From an uncultured Lutibacter sp. (GTDB lineage: Bacteria > Bacteroidota > Bacteroidia > Flavobacteriales > Flavobacteriaceae): 40,232 nucleotides of DNA. Every line of letters begins with the position of its first letter. The first letter of the stretch is position 1. Position numbers and translations under genes: made by a program. The stretch covers positions 1-40,232 of the forward strand of contig CAMZLV010000011.1 of the NCBI GenBank assembly GCA_947311835.1, given 5' to 3'. This document shows, piece by piece, positions 20,436 to 29,576 of the stretch. The notes below the pieces were generated by a model, which ran no database searches, was not told where the DNA came from, and saw nothing but the letters and a program-made list of their open reading frames with translations.

Positions 20436-20453
20436 CCCTATTTTTTTTAGGGT
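20433..20453 (+). terminator. Hairpin terminator
   Basis: aaccctattttttttagggtt; a second related hairpin follows at about 20488-20508. Confidence 0.55.
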
Positions 20454-20563
20454 TAAATAAGTACTTACTCTTTATTTTTTAAATTGCACCCTAAAAAATA
20501 GAGGGTAAATTTTTTATTTGTGTTTAATTTACTATTTTTGCATAAAAATACAATAGTAAAGTT

Positions 20564-22750
20564 ATGTCAAAAATTAGATTTAGAGCACTAGCACAAGTAT
20601 CAGAAAGAAAACCGTTAAAAATTTCTGAAAAGAAAAGAAGATCATCATTATTTGGTGAAAATGTTTTTAATCAAGATACGATGCGTCAATTTTTAACCAA
20701 AGAAGCATTTATTGGAGTAAAAAGCGCAATGGAACACGGTTCAAAAATTGATAGAAAAATTGCCGATCAAGTAGCATCAGCAATGAAAGAATGGGCGCTT
20801 TCTAAAAACGCAACGCACTATACACATTGGTTTCAGCCATTAACAGGCGCAACTGCCGAAAAACACGATGCTTTTTTTGAAACAATAGGAGATGGCAAAG
20901 CTATTGAAAAATTTGGAGGCGGACAATTGGTACAGCAAGAACCAGACGCTTCAAGTTTTCCTAATGGAGGAATACGAAACACGTTTGAAGCAAGAGGTTA
21001 TACGGCTTGGGATCCTACGTCTCCTGCATTTTTATTAGGTACAACCTTGTGTATACCAACAATTTTTGTGTCCTATACAGGAGAAGCTTTAGATTACAAA
21101 ACACCATTGCTTAGAGCATTGACAGCTGTAGATAAAGCGGCAACAGATGTATGTAAATATTTTGACAAAAACATTACAAAAGTAACTGCATCATTAGGAT
21201 GGGAACAAGAATATTTTTTGATAGATAAATCATTAGCAAATTCAAGACCAGATATTGCATTAACAGGAAGAACTTTAATAGGACATTCATCTGCTAAAGG
21301 GCAGCAATTAGATGATCATTATTTTGGTACGATTCCTGCCAGAGCCTTATCTTATATGAGTGATTTGGAAAAAGAATGTATGTTGCTTGGAATTCCTGTT
21401 AAAACGCGTCATAATGAGGTTGCGCCATCTCAGTTTGAATTGGCTCCTATTTATGAAGAGTCTAATTTGGCAGTAGATCACAATTCATTATTAATGGATG
21501 TAATGAAAAAAGTTGCTGACAGACATAATTTTAAAGTACTACTACACGAAAAGCCATTTGCAGGAGTAAATGGATCTGGAAAACACAATAACTGGAGTTT
21601 AGCAACAAATACAGGAGAAAATTTATTAAGTCCAGGAAAAACACCAATGCGAAACTTACAGTTTTTAACGTTCTTTATAAACACGATTAAAGCCGTATAT
21701 AAACATGAAGAGTTGTTGAGAGCGTCAATAGCAAGTGCAAGTAACGATCATAGATTAGGAGCAAATGAAGCGCCTCCTGCAATTATATCTGTATTTATTG
21801 GTGAGCAACTTACCAATGTACTTAATAATTTAGAAAATGTAACCAAAGGAAAATTAACGCCAGAAGAAAGAACAGATTTAAAACTAAATGTTGTCGGTAA
21901 AATTCCAGATGTTTTATTAGATAATACTGATAGAAACAGAACATCGCCATTTGCATTTACAGGAAATAAATTTGAGTTTAGAGCCGTTGGTTCTACTGCC
22001 AATTGTGCAAATCCGATGACGGTATTAAATGCTATAATAGCAGAGCAATTAATTGATTTTAAAACCGAAGTAGATCATTTAGTTAAAGAAGAAGGACTAA
22101 AAAAAGACTCTGCTATATTTAATGTGCTACGAGAATATATTAAAGAATCACGACCTGTTTTGTTTGAAGGAAACGGATATGGTCAAGAGTGGGAAAATGA
22201 AGCGAAAAAGAGAAAATTAAGTAATAACAAAACAACGCCACAAGCCTTAAAAGCGAGAGTTTCAAAACAATCGATTGCTTTGTTTGAAAAATTAGACATA
22301 ATGAGCAAGATAGAAACAGAGGCTCGTTATGAAATTGAAGTTGAAGAATATACCTTAAGAATTCAAATAGAATCAAGAGTTTTAGGAGATATGGCACGAA
22401 ATCACATTGTGCCAACGGCTATAAAATATCAGAATCTATTAATAGAAAATGTAAAAGGTTTAAAAGAAATTTTTGGTGATGAATTCAAAACACACGCCAA
22501 AGAACAACTTAATTTAATTACTCAAATATCCAATCATATTGAAACAATAAATTCGAATATTGAAGGTATGATTAATATGCGTAAAAAAGTTAACAAAATA
22601 ACAGATAGCGAAAATAAAGCAATGGAATATTGTAATAAAGTTATTCCGTTTTTTGATACAATCAGATATCATTGTGATAAATTAGAGTTGCTAATTGATG
22701 ATGAAATTTGGCCATTAGCAAAATATAGAGAACTATTATTTATGAAATAA
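20564..22750 (+). CDS. glnN: Glutamine synthetase III
   Basis: 728 aa; THWFQPLTGATAEKHDAF, GGIRNTFEARGYTAWDPTSPAF, GVNGSGKHNNWSLAT. Confidence 0.93.
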   Translation: MSKIRFRALAQVSERKPLKISEKKRRSSLFGENVFNQDTMRQFLTKEAFIGVKSAMEHGSKIDRKIADQVASAMKEWALSKNATHYTHWFQPLTGATAEKHDAFFETIGDGKAIEKFGGGQLVQQEPDASSFPNGGIRNTFEARGYTAWDPTSPAFLLGTTLCIPTIFVSYTGEALDYKTPLLRALTAVDKAATDVCKYFDKNITKVTASLGWEQEYFLIDKSLANSRPDIALTGRTLIGHSSAKGQQLDDHYFGTIPARALSYMSDLEKECMLLGIPVKTRHNEVAPSQFELAPIYEESNLAVDHNSLLMDVMKKVADRHNFKVLLHEKPFAGVNGSGKHNNWSLATNTGENLLSPGKTPMRNLQFLTFFINTIKAVYKHEELLRASIASASNDHRLGANEAPPAIISVFIGEQLTNVLNNLENVTKGKLTPEERTDLKLNVVGKIPDVLLDNTDRNRTSPFAFTGNKFEFRAVGSTANCANPMTVLNAIIAEQLIDFKTEVDHLVKEEGLKKDSAIFNVLREYIKESRPVLFEGNGYGQEWENEAKKRKLSNNKTTPQALKARVSKQSIALFEKLDIMSKIETEARYEIEVEEYTLRIQIESRVLGDMARNHIVPTAIKYQNLLIENVKGLKEIFGDEFKTHAKEQLNLITQISNHIETINSNIEGMINMRKKVNKITDSENKAMEYCNKVIPFFDTIRYHCDKLELLIDDEIWPLAKYRELLFMK

Positions 22751-22755
22751 AAAAT

Positions 22756-22883
22756 AGGCTGTCTAAAAAGTGTCATGCTGCTTAAAATGAAGAATCTTTA
22801 AAATGATAATTTTTTTATTATTAATCGATTGAGATTTTTCGACTGCGCTCAAAATGACAATACTAAAACTTTTTAGATGGTCT
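22756..22883. repeat. MITE-like imperfect inverted-repeat element, copy 1
   Basis: aggctgtctaaaaag ... ctttttagatggtct (12/15 paired as inverted ends) with inner inverted tcat...atct arms. Confidence 0.65.
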
Positions 22884-22888
22884 CTTTT

Positions 22889-22920
22889 TTTGTTTTTAGA
22901 AAACTTAAAAACTACCTTTG
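22889..22920 (+). promoter_or_regulatory. Bacteroidota-type promoter for purM (TTTG-N20-TACCTTTG)
   Basis: TTTG 22889-22892, TACCTTTG 22913-22920, 20 nt before ATG 22941. Confidence 0.6.
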
Positions 22921-22940
22921 CAGTAACAACACAAGAACTA

Positions 22941-24119
22941 ATGAGTCAAGAAATTTCTAAAAGATATGCGCAAAGAGGCGTATCAGCGTCAAAAGAAGAT
23001 GTTCATAATGCCATTAAAAATATAGATAAAGGTCTGTTTCCGAAAGCATTTTGCAAAATTGTTCCAGATTATTTAACGGCAGATGATGCTTATTGCTTGG
23101 TAATGCATGCAGATGGTGCAGGAACAAAATCGTCATTAGCATATATGTATTGGAAAGAAACTGGCGATAGTTCTGTATGGAAAGGCATAGCGCAAGATGC
23201 GTTGATTATGAATATTGATGATTTAATATGTGTTGGCGCAACTAGTAATATTATGTTATCATCAACTATTGGAAGAAATAAAAATAAAATTCCAGGCGAA
23301 GTTATTTCTGCTATAATTAATGGTACTGAAGAGCTAATTTTTGATTTAAAAAAACACGGAGTAACCATACACTCTACAGGAGGTGAAACTGCAGATGTTG
23401 GTGATTTGGTTCGTACAATTATTGTTGATTCAACTGTAACTGCACGAATAAAACGTACAGATGTTATAGACAATGCAAATATTAAAGAAGGCGATGTAAT
23501 TGTTGGTTTGGCTTCTTTTGGTCAAGCAACTTATGAAAAAGCGTATAATGGCGGAATGGGAAGTAATGGATTAACTTCTGCACGTCATGATGTTTTTTCA
23601 AAATATTTAGCAACCAAATATCCTGAAAGTTTTGATGCATCAGTTCCTGATGATTTGGTGTACTCAGGAAATGTAAAACTTACTGATAGTGTTGAAAACG
23701 CACCAATTGATGCAGGAAAATTAGTGTTATCACCAACACGTACATATGCACCAATTATAAAAGAAATTTTATCAAAATACAGTTCAGATACCATTCACGG
23801 TATGGTACATTGTAGTGGAGGAGCGCAAACTAAAATTCTTCATTTTATTGATAATTTGCATATTGTAAAAGACAATATGTTTTCAATTCCTCCTTTATTT
23901 AAATTGATACAAGAACAATCAAAAACAGATTGGAAAGAAATGTATCAAGTCTTTAATTGTGGTCACAGAATGGAACTGTATGTAACTCCAGAAATTGCTA
24001 ATGATATAATTGCAATTTCAAAATCCTTTAATGTAGATGCTCAAATTATTGGAAAAGTAAAAGCATCAACAGAAAAAAAATTGACAATTACGAGTGAGTT
24101 TGGCGTTTTTGAGTATTAA
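22941..24119 (+). CDS. purM: Phosphoribosylformylglycinamidine cyclo-ligase (AIR synthase) family
   Basis: MSQEISKRYAQRGVSASKEDV; HADGAGTKSSLAYMYW; MNIDDLICVGA; start moved from 22854. Confidence 0.88.
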   Translation: MSQEISKRYAQRGVSASKEDVHNAIKNIDKGLFPKAFCKIVPDYLTADDAYCLVMHADGAGTKSSLAYMYWKETGDSSVWKGIAQDALIMNIDDLICVGATSNIMLSSTIGRNKNKIPGEVISAIINGTEELIFDLKKHGVTIHSTGGETADVGDLVRTIIVDSTVTARIKRTDVIDNANIKEGDVIVGLASFGQATYEKAYNGGMGSNGLTSARHDVFSKYLATKYPESFDASVPDDLVYSGNVKLTDSVENAPIDAGKLVLSPTRTYAPIIKEILSKYSSDTIHGMVHCSGGAQTKILHFIDNLHIVKDNMFSIPPLFKLIQEQSKTDWKEMYQVFNCGHRMELYVTPEIANDIIAISKSFNVDAQIIGKVKASTEKKLTITSEFGVFEY

Positions 24120-26392
24120 AAATAGACTCTAAACATAAAATTAGGCGTGATTCCTATAGCGTGTTTTTCAATTACCTTTATAGGATCGTCAATAGTGTTA
24201 TTTCCTGAAAATTCAGTACTAATATGGTTTTTATTATTGTATATATTTCGAATAGATAAGCCGATTTTTCCTTTGGTAGTACCGTTTTTAGTAAAAGAAA
24301 ACTTATAAGTTGATGAAAGGTCTAAACGATGATAGTACGGAAGTCTTTCAGTATTTATTCCGTCATAATAAGCGTTTCCATTATTATCTACATCAAGATC
24401 GGTAAGTGGTTTTCCTGACCTCCATTTCCAACCTAATGCCAGTTGAAAGTCATTAATTTTATATCCTAAAGATGCCGAAATAGCGTGTTTTATCTCCGTA
24501 TTTGCTGTGAAATACGTATTGTTGTTTAATCCGTTGTATTTGTTTTTTACGTCTAAAAAACCATAACTAATCCATGATTGTAAACGGTTGTTAAATTTCT
24601 TTTTTAGATAAAAATCAAAGCCAATAACTTTTTGTTTTCCTTTGTGAAATATATTGTCCGTTGGATTTAGAAAACCTAATGAAAGTGCAGTTATTCCGTT
24701 AATTTTTTTATAGTAGATATCAAAATCGGTAGTCCAATTGTTTTTTGAGTATGTTGCGCCACTTGATACTTGAACACTGTTTATTATGGGAAAATTATTT
24801 CCGTCAGCCAATCTCCACAGTTTTCGTTCTAATGATAAATCGCTTAAGATGGTTTCATCTATTTGGCTAATGTTTTGATTTTTTACTTCGCCTGTAAGTT
24901 GAATTTTTAAATTATCAGAAAGTTCTTTGTTTAAGATAATTCGTGGTTCAAAACGAATTTCATTCAATTTCGTATAATAGTTTGTCCGTATTCCAGCATA
25001 GATATCAAATAGTTTTGAATTTTTATATGAATAGCCTGAATAAATAGCATGTGTGTTAATCGTTGAGTTGTTTTTATCTAAAATATATAAGATGTCTTTT
25101 ACTTCTTTAAATAAAAATTCAACTTCTTTTTCAGAACTTTGATAGCCAATGTTTAAGGAGTTATTGTTATTAAGATTTATTAAAAAATCTGTAGCGAAAG
25201 TTAAATCAGAAATCGTATTTGTTTTAGAAAAATCAGAAATAAAGGTATTGTTTTGAGTAGTTATAAAATTATAGTTAAAGCGATAATTAGAAAGACTTAT
25301 ATACGTTTTTTGACTTGTATTTTCACTCCATTTTTTATTCCATTGTAGGTTGTATCCATCATTTTCAGAATCTAATATATCTTCATATTTTTCGTTTAAC
25401 GTATTGTCTGAAAAGTCGTTTTCTAAATCGTTATCAATATGGATTAAACTAAGATATAAGTTATTGTTTTTGTTTAAATTGTAATTTATTTTCAGATTAT
25501 AATCTTTAAAATAGAAATATTCGCCATCTATTTTTGTATGCTGAAATGCTTTTTGTTCGTACTTTTTAAACGTTTCTGTTTCATAAACATCTTCATAAGA
25601 CCTTCTAAATGATGCTTGTATGCTTAATTTGTTTTTTAAGATTGGTAGTTCTAAAAAAACATCTGTATTTATACCGTTAAAACCCAATTCTAATTGTGGT
25701 TTTTCTTCAATTTTAGTGCTTGTTGTAATGTCAATTACACTTGAAACTCTATCACCAAATTTAGCATTTGTTCCTTTGTTGTAAAAAGTTATTTTTTGTG
25801 CAATATTTGGGTTAAAAACAGAAACCATTCCAAATAAATGACCTGTATGGTAGATGGTTATATTGTCCCAAAGCACTCTATTTTGGTCTGAAGTTCCTCC
25901 TCTAACCGAAAAACTTGTGGCTGTTTCGTCTATACTTGTTACGCCTGGAAGTTGCTGTATGCTTTCAAGAATATCAGTTTCGGTTAATCCTGCTAAAAGT
26001 CCTAATTTATTTGGGTTTAATTGAAATGTAGCATCTTTGTTTTTTGATATTCCTTGTGTTAAATAACTTTTAACAATCACTTCTGCAATTTCTTCAACTT
26101 TGCCTAAAGTGAGGTAGTAATACGTATCACTTAATTTTTTAAATTGTATATCGGTAATTAATGAAATTTCAAAAAGAAGTTCATCCAATGTTCTTTGGTC
26201 TTTTTTAAGACTGATTTTTTTGTGAGTTATTAGTTCACTTGGATAGGAAAAATTAACATTAAAAGTCTTCTCTATATCTGAGAGAACATTCTCAAGACTT
26301 TCGTTTTCATAATAAATCTCTTTCGTGTTTTCTTGAGAAAATAGTGATATAGAAAAAAGCAAACTGAAAACTAAACGTAACACATATTTCAT
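24116..26392 (-). CDS. TonB-dependent receptor with N-terminal secretin/TonB (STN-like) domain
   Basis: Signal peptide, ENVLSDIEKTFNVNFSYPSELI...LDELLFEIS, plug TDILESIQQLPGVTSIDETATSFSVRGGTSDQNRVLWDNITIY, terminal Phe. Confidence 0.92.
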   Translation of the reverse strand: MKYVLRLVFSLLFSISLFSQENTKEIYYENESLENVLSDIEKTFNVNFSYPSELITHKKISLKKDQRTLDELLFEISLITDIQFKKLSDTYYYLTLGKVEEIAEVIVKSYLTQGISKNKDATFQLNPNKLGLLAGLTETDILESIQQLPGVTSIDETATSFSVRGGTSDQNRVLWDNITIYHTGHLFGMVSVFNPNIAQKITFYNKGTNAKFGDRVSSVIDITTSTKIEEKPQLELGFNGINTDVFLELPILKNKLSIQASFRRSYEDVYETETFKKYEQKAFQHTKIDGEYFYFKDYNLKINYNLNKNNNLYLSLIHIDNDLENDFSDNTLNEKYEDILDSENDGYNLQWNKKWSENTSQKTYISLSNYRFNYNFITTQNNTFISDFSKTNTISDLTFATDFLINLNNNNSLNIGYQSSEKEVEFLFKEVKDILYILDKNNSTINTHAIYSGYSYKNSKLFDIYAGIRTNYYTKLNEIRFEPRIILNKELSDNLKIQLTGEVKNQNISQIDETILSDLSLERKLWRLADGNNFPIINSVQVSSGATYSKNNWTTDFDIYYKKINGITALSLGFLNPTDNIFHKGKQKVIGFDFYLKKKFNNRLQSWISYGFLDVKNKYNGLNNNTYFTANTEIKHAISASLGYKINDFQLALGWKWRSGKPLTDLDVDNNGNAYYDGINTERLPYYHRLDLSSTYKFSFTKNGTTKGKIGLSIRNIYNNKNHISTEFSGNNTIDDPIKVIEKHAIGITPNFMFRVYF

Positions 26393-26403
26393 TTAGCAAT
26401 TTT

Positions 26404-27339
26404 TTATTTACTTAAAATAACGTTTTTATCGTTAATTTGGTATTTAATATTCATAGGTTTAAATACAGAAGCCAATGCTAACGGAAGTTTTTTATTATCA
26501 AAACTACCTGTAAAGTTTAAAGTATCGTCAATTGTAGTTTTGTCAAAAGTGATGTTATATTGTTTTTCTAACGCGTCAATTACTATTTTTAACGGTACAT
26601 CTTTAAAGGTGCTTTGTCCTGATATCCAATTAGGTGCAGTGTCGTTAAGAGTCCATTTTTTTTGAGTTTTGTCAATGGTTTTAACCGCTTTTCCAGGAGT
26701 TAAAATACTAACTATTTGTGTGTTTTTGTCAGAAACTCTAACCTTACCTTCGTAGCAAATTACATCAAAATAGCCGTCTTTTGAATTTACATTAAATTGT
26801 GTTCCTAATACGGTTACACTACCATTTTTAGTATTTACTGTAAATTTATTTCCTTTAGTTACCTTAAAATATGCTTCACCATCAAGAAATAATTCTCTTT
26901 TACTTTCCCAATCTTTTTTATTGTAAGTAAGTGTAGATTTTGCATTTAAAATAACAGTTGATCCATCTAGTAAAGCAAATTCTTTTTGTTCTCCAAAACC
27001 AGAATCAATACGAACATCATTAGAACCAAAATAGTTGTAAACGCTAAAAAACAACAAGAATGATGCTGCAATTGCAACTGCACGTTTTATATAAAGTGAT
27101 AGTACTTTACCTTTTTTAGGAGTTTCAACTGTAGTTTTATGAATTCCTTCTTTTATCTTTAAGAGCGTGTTGTCTAAAGGCGCTTCTAACTCTTGTATAA
27201 TATCAAAAGTTTTACGCATTTTTTTATACGCTAAAAAATCTTCATTTGATACCTTTTCTTTCAGTTCGATATCAGAAATTTTATCTGAAATCCAATCTGC
27301 TAAAAAGGAATTTTCATTATTATATGTAATTTTACTCAT
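26404..27339 (-). CDS. FecR-family anti-sigma factor
   Basis: RIDSGFGEQKEFALLDGSTVILNAKSTLTYNK, FTVNTKNGSVTVLGTQFNV. Confidence 0.93.
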   Translation of the reverse strand: MSKITYNNENSFLADWISDKISDIELKEKVSNEDFLAYKKMRKTFDIIQELEAPLDNTLLKIKEGIHKTTVETPKKGKVLSLYIKRAVAIAASFLLFFSVYNYFGSNDVRIDSGFGEQKEFALLDGSTVILNAKSTLTYNKKDWESKRELFLDGEAYFKVTKGNKFTVNTKNGSVTVLGTQFNVNSKDGYFDVICYEGKVRVSDKNTQIVSILTPGKAVKTIDKTQKKWTLNDTAPNWISGQSTFKDVPLKIVIDALEKQYNITFDKTTIDDTLNFTGSFDNKKLPLALASVFKPMNIKYQINDKNVILSK

Positions 27340-27354
27340 GTTTTTTCTCTTTTA

Positions 27355-27390
27355 CACTATTAAAACGATTAAGAAACAAAATACCCTACC
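27355..27390 (-). promoter_or_regulatory. 36-bp motif upstream of fecR (candidate ECF promoter, copy A)
   Basis: Minus strand GGTAGGGTATTTTGTTTCTTAATCGTTTTAATAGTG; 31/36 identical to copy B. Confidence 0.75.
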
Positions 27391-27401
27391 ATTTGATGTG
27401 A

Positions 27402-27917
27402 TTAAATAGTTCTTACTAATTTTTCTCTCATAATCACTAAAGCACTGTGCATTCTTTTTTCAACTGCTTTGACTGATATGTTTAATTCATCAGCAATTTG
27501 TTTGTATTTCTTTTTTTCTATTCTACTTAATAAAAAAACTTCTCTTTGTTTTTCAGAAAGACTTGCAATTATTTTTTCTACCTTTATTAAGTACTCTTCT
27601 TCAATCATTAAAAATTCAGGAGATTCACTCGTATTATAGTTAACAAAATTCTTTTGATGTTTGCGTACGGTGTTTTCGTGCTTTTTAATATCTAAAAAAG
27701 CATTGTTGGCTATAGTATATAGGTAACTTTTCACCTTACTATATACAACCTTACTGCAGTTGTTCCACAATTTAATAAACGTTTCTTGCAGTACGTCTTC
27801 TGCAGAAGCCATATCATTAAACTTAAAATATAAAAATCTTTTTAAATCTTTTGCATAGGTGTTAAAAACGCTGTCAAACACTTTGGTAGCACAAATATCT
27901 TTTACTTCTTCACTCAT
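27402..27917 (-). CDS. RNA polymerase sigma-70 factor, ECF subfamily
   Basis: LKRFLYFKFNDMASAEDVLQETFIKLWNN, region 4 LSEKQREVFLLSRIEKKKYKQIADELNISVKAVEKRMHSAL; start trimmed to ATG 27917. Confidence 0.92.
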   Translation of the reverse strand: MSEEVKDICATKVFDSVFNTYAKDLKRFLYFKFNDMASAEDVLQETFIKLWNNCSKVVYSKVKSYLYTIANNAFLDIKKHENTVRKHQKNFVNYNTSESPEFLMIEEEYLIKVEKIIASLSEKQREVFLLSRIEKKKYKQIADELNISVKAVEKRMHSALVIMREKLVRTI

Positions 27918-27937
27918 TTTTATAATAGGGTTTTGCA

Positions 27938-27945
27938 CAAATGTA
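27938..27945 (-). promoter_or_regulatory. TACATTTG -7 element upstream of the sigma gene
   Basis: Minus-strand TACATTTG, 20 nt before ATG 27917. Confidence 0.45.
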
Positions 27946-27964
27946 AAAAAAAAATACGTCTTAG

Positions 27965-28000
27965 GGTAGGGTGTTTTATTTCTTATTCGTTTTACTTGTG
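27965..28000 (+). promoter_or_regulatory. 36-bp motif upstream of TSP3 operon (candidate ECF promoter, copy B)
   Basis: GGTAGGGTGTTTTATTTCTTATTCGTTTTACTTGTG. Confidence 0.75.
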
Positions 28001-28039
28001 ATTGAACGATTGAATTATTAATTAAAAAACATATATATT

Positions 28040-29077
28040 ATGAAAACGACAAATCAAAAAACAATGAAAACAATGAAAAATTTTAAATTAGCAACAATTG
28101 CACTATTAGTAGCAGGAATGTCTTTAACATCTTGTAAATCGGATAACGAAAGTGGAGGAAACGAAGTAAATGAAGGTTCAACTGCCAAATTGGTAACAGA
28201 AATACTTCAAGACAAAACAACAAATGCAACAAACTTTACTACATCAAGTTTAGAATCAAATTTAAATTTAGATTTTGGATTTACTTTTAATTATCCTGTA
28301 ACTTTAATCTATAATAATGACTCACAAACAGTAATTTCTACTTCAGCACAATTATTAACTGTTGTTGAATCAATGACTGCAGCACAATATGTAAAGGATA
28401 TTCAATTTCCATTTTCAGTTTCAACACCAACAGGAAGAGGGTTAGAAACAATAAACACAGATTCAGATTTTAGTAACTTGATTAATCAGGTAGATACTGA
28501 TGGTGATGGCGAACCTAACTATACTGATACAGATGATGATGGCGATGGAGTTGCAGATACTGATGAAGATACAAATAATGATGGTGATGCAACAAACGAT
28601 GATACTGATGGAGACGGAACTCCAGATTATCAAGATACAGATGATGATAATGATGGTGTAGCTACAGCAGACGAAGATATTGATGGAAATGGTGATGCTA
28701 CAAATGATGATACAGATGGTGATGGAATACCAAACTACCAAGACACAGATGATGATGGTGATGGTGTAGATACTGCAAATGAAGATTATGATCAAAATGG
28801 AAACCCTTCCGATAATGATTCAGACGGAGACGGAACACCTGATTATTTAGATACTGATTCTGATAACGATGGTACAGATGACGGAAATGATTCAGATGCA
28901 AATGGTGATGGTGTAGATGATGCAGATGAAAATGGCGGCGGAGACACTGACGGTGGAGGAGACACTGATGGTGGAGGAGACACTGATGGTGGAGGAGACA
29001 CTGATGGAGGAGGAGATACTGATGGAGGCGGAGATACTGATGGTGGAGGAGATACTGATGGAGGTAGAGGGAAATAA
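28040..29077 (+). CDS. Lipoprotein with Asp-rich thrombospondin type-3-like calcium-binding repeats and GGGDTD tail
   Basis: Lipobox SLTSC; repeated DTDGDGTPDYQDTDDDNDGVATADEDIDGNGDATND units; start could be 28073. Confidence 0.85.
   Translation: MKTTNQKTMKTMKNFKLATIALLVAGMSLTSCKSDNESGGNEVNEGSTAKLVTEILQDKTTNATNFTTSSLESNLNLDFGFTFNYPVTLIYNNDSQTVISTSAQLLTVVESMTAAQYVKDIQFPFSVSTPTGRGLETINTDSDFSNLINQVDTDGDGEPNYTDTDDDGDGVADTDEDTNNDGDATNDDTDGDGTPDYQDTDDDNDGVATADEDIDGNGDATNDDTDGDGIPNYQDTDDDGDGVDTANEDYDQNGNPSDNDSDGDGTPDYLDTDSDNDGTDDGNDSDANGDGVDDADENGGGDTDGGGDTDGGGDTDGGGDTDGGGDTDGGGDTDGGGDTDGGRGK
28934..29059 (+). repeat. 18-bp tandem repeat x7 (GGGDTD)
   Basis: ggtggaggagacactgat-type units in frame. 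Confidence 0.95.
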
Positions 29078-29100
29078 TATTTAAAAAAGTATAAATTTAT

Positions 29101-29130
29101 AAAGGATGGTCATATATTTGACTGTCCTTT
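29101..29130 (+). terminator. Imperfect hairpin after TSP3 gene
   Basis: aaaggatggtca tatat ttgactgtccttt followed by T/A tract. Confidence 0.45.
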
Positions 29131-29150
29131 ATTTTAAATTAAAATAACAA

Positions 29151-29576
29151 ATGAAAAATTTACTATTTATTTTTTTAGTCCTATTTAGTTTTTCAATTAA
29201 TGCACAAGAATGGCATTCAAACATTGAAACTGCAAAAAAAATAGCAGCAGCAAAAAATCAGCATATTGTTTTAGTGTTTTCAGGATCAGATTGGTGTGGG
29301 CCTTGCAAAAAATTAGAACAACAAATATGGTCTTCGGAAGAGTTTAAAAACTATGCAAAAGACCATTTAGTAATGTTAAAAGCCGATTTTCCTAGAAGAA
29401 AGAAAAACAAATTATCTAAAGAACAACAAGAGCATAACAATATGTTGGCTGAAAAATACGATGCAAGATTTCCTTTGATAGTTACACTTAATTCAGAAGG
29501 AAAAGTTTTAGGACGTATCGGATACAAAAATTATACGCCAACCGAATATATTGAATATTTAAAAAGTATTGAGTAA
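29151..29576 (+). CDS. Exported thioredoxin-family protein
   Basis: Signal peptide; FSGSDWCGPCKKLEQQIWSS. Confidence 0.9.
   Translation: MKNLLFIFLVLFSFSINAQEWHSNIETAKKIAAAKNQHIVLVFSGSDWCGPCKKLEQQIWSSEEFKNYAKDHLVMLKADFPRRKKNKLSKEQQEHNNMLAEKYDARFPLIVTLNSEGKVLGRIGYKNYTPTEYIEYLKSIE

Noticed and set aside
28463-28901. Minus-strand ORFs opposite the TSP3 gene (Ile/His-rich)
   Set aside because: Shadow translations of the repetitive Asp-rich coding strand
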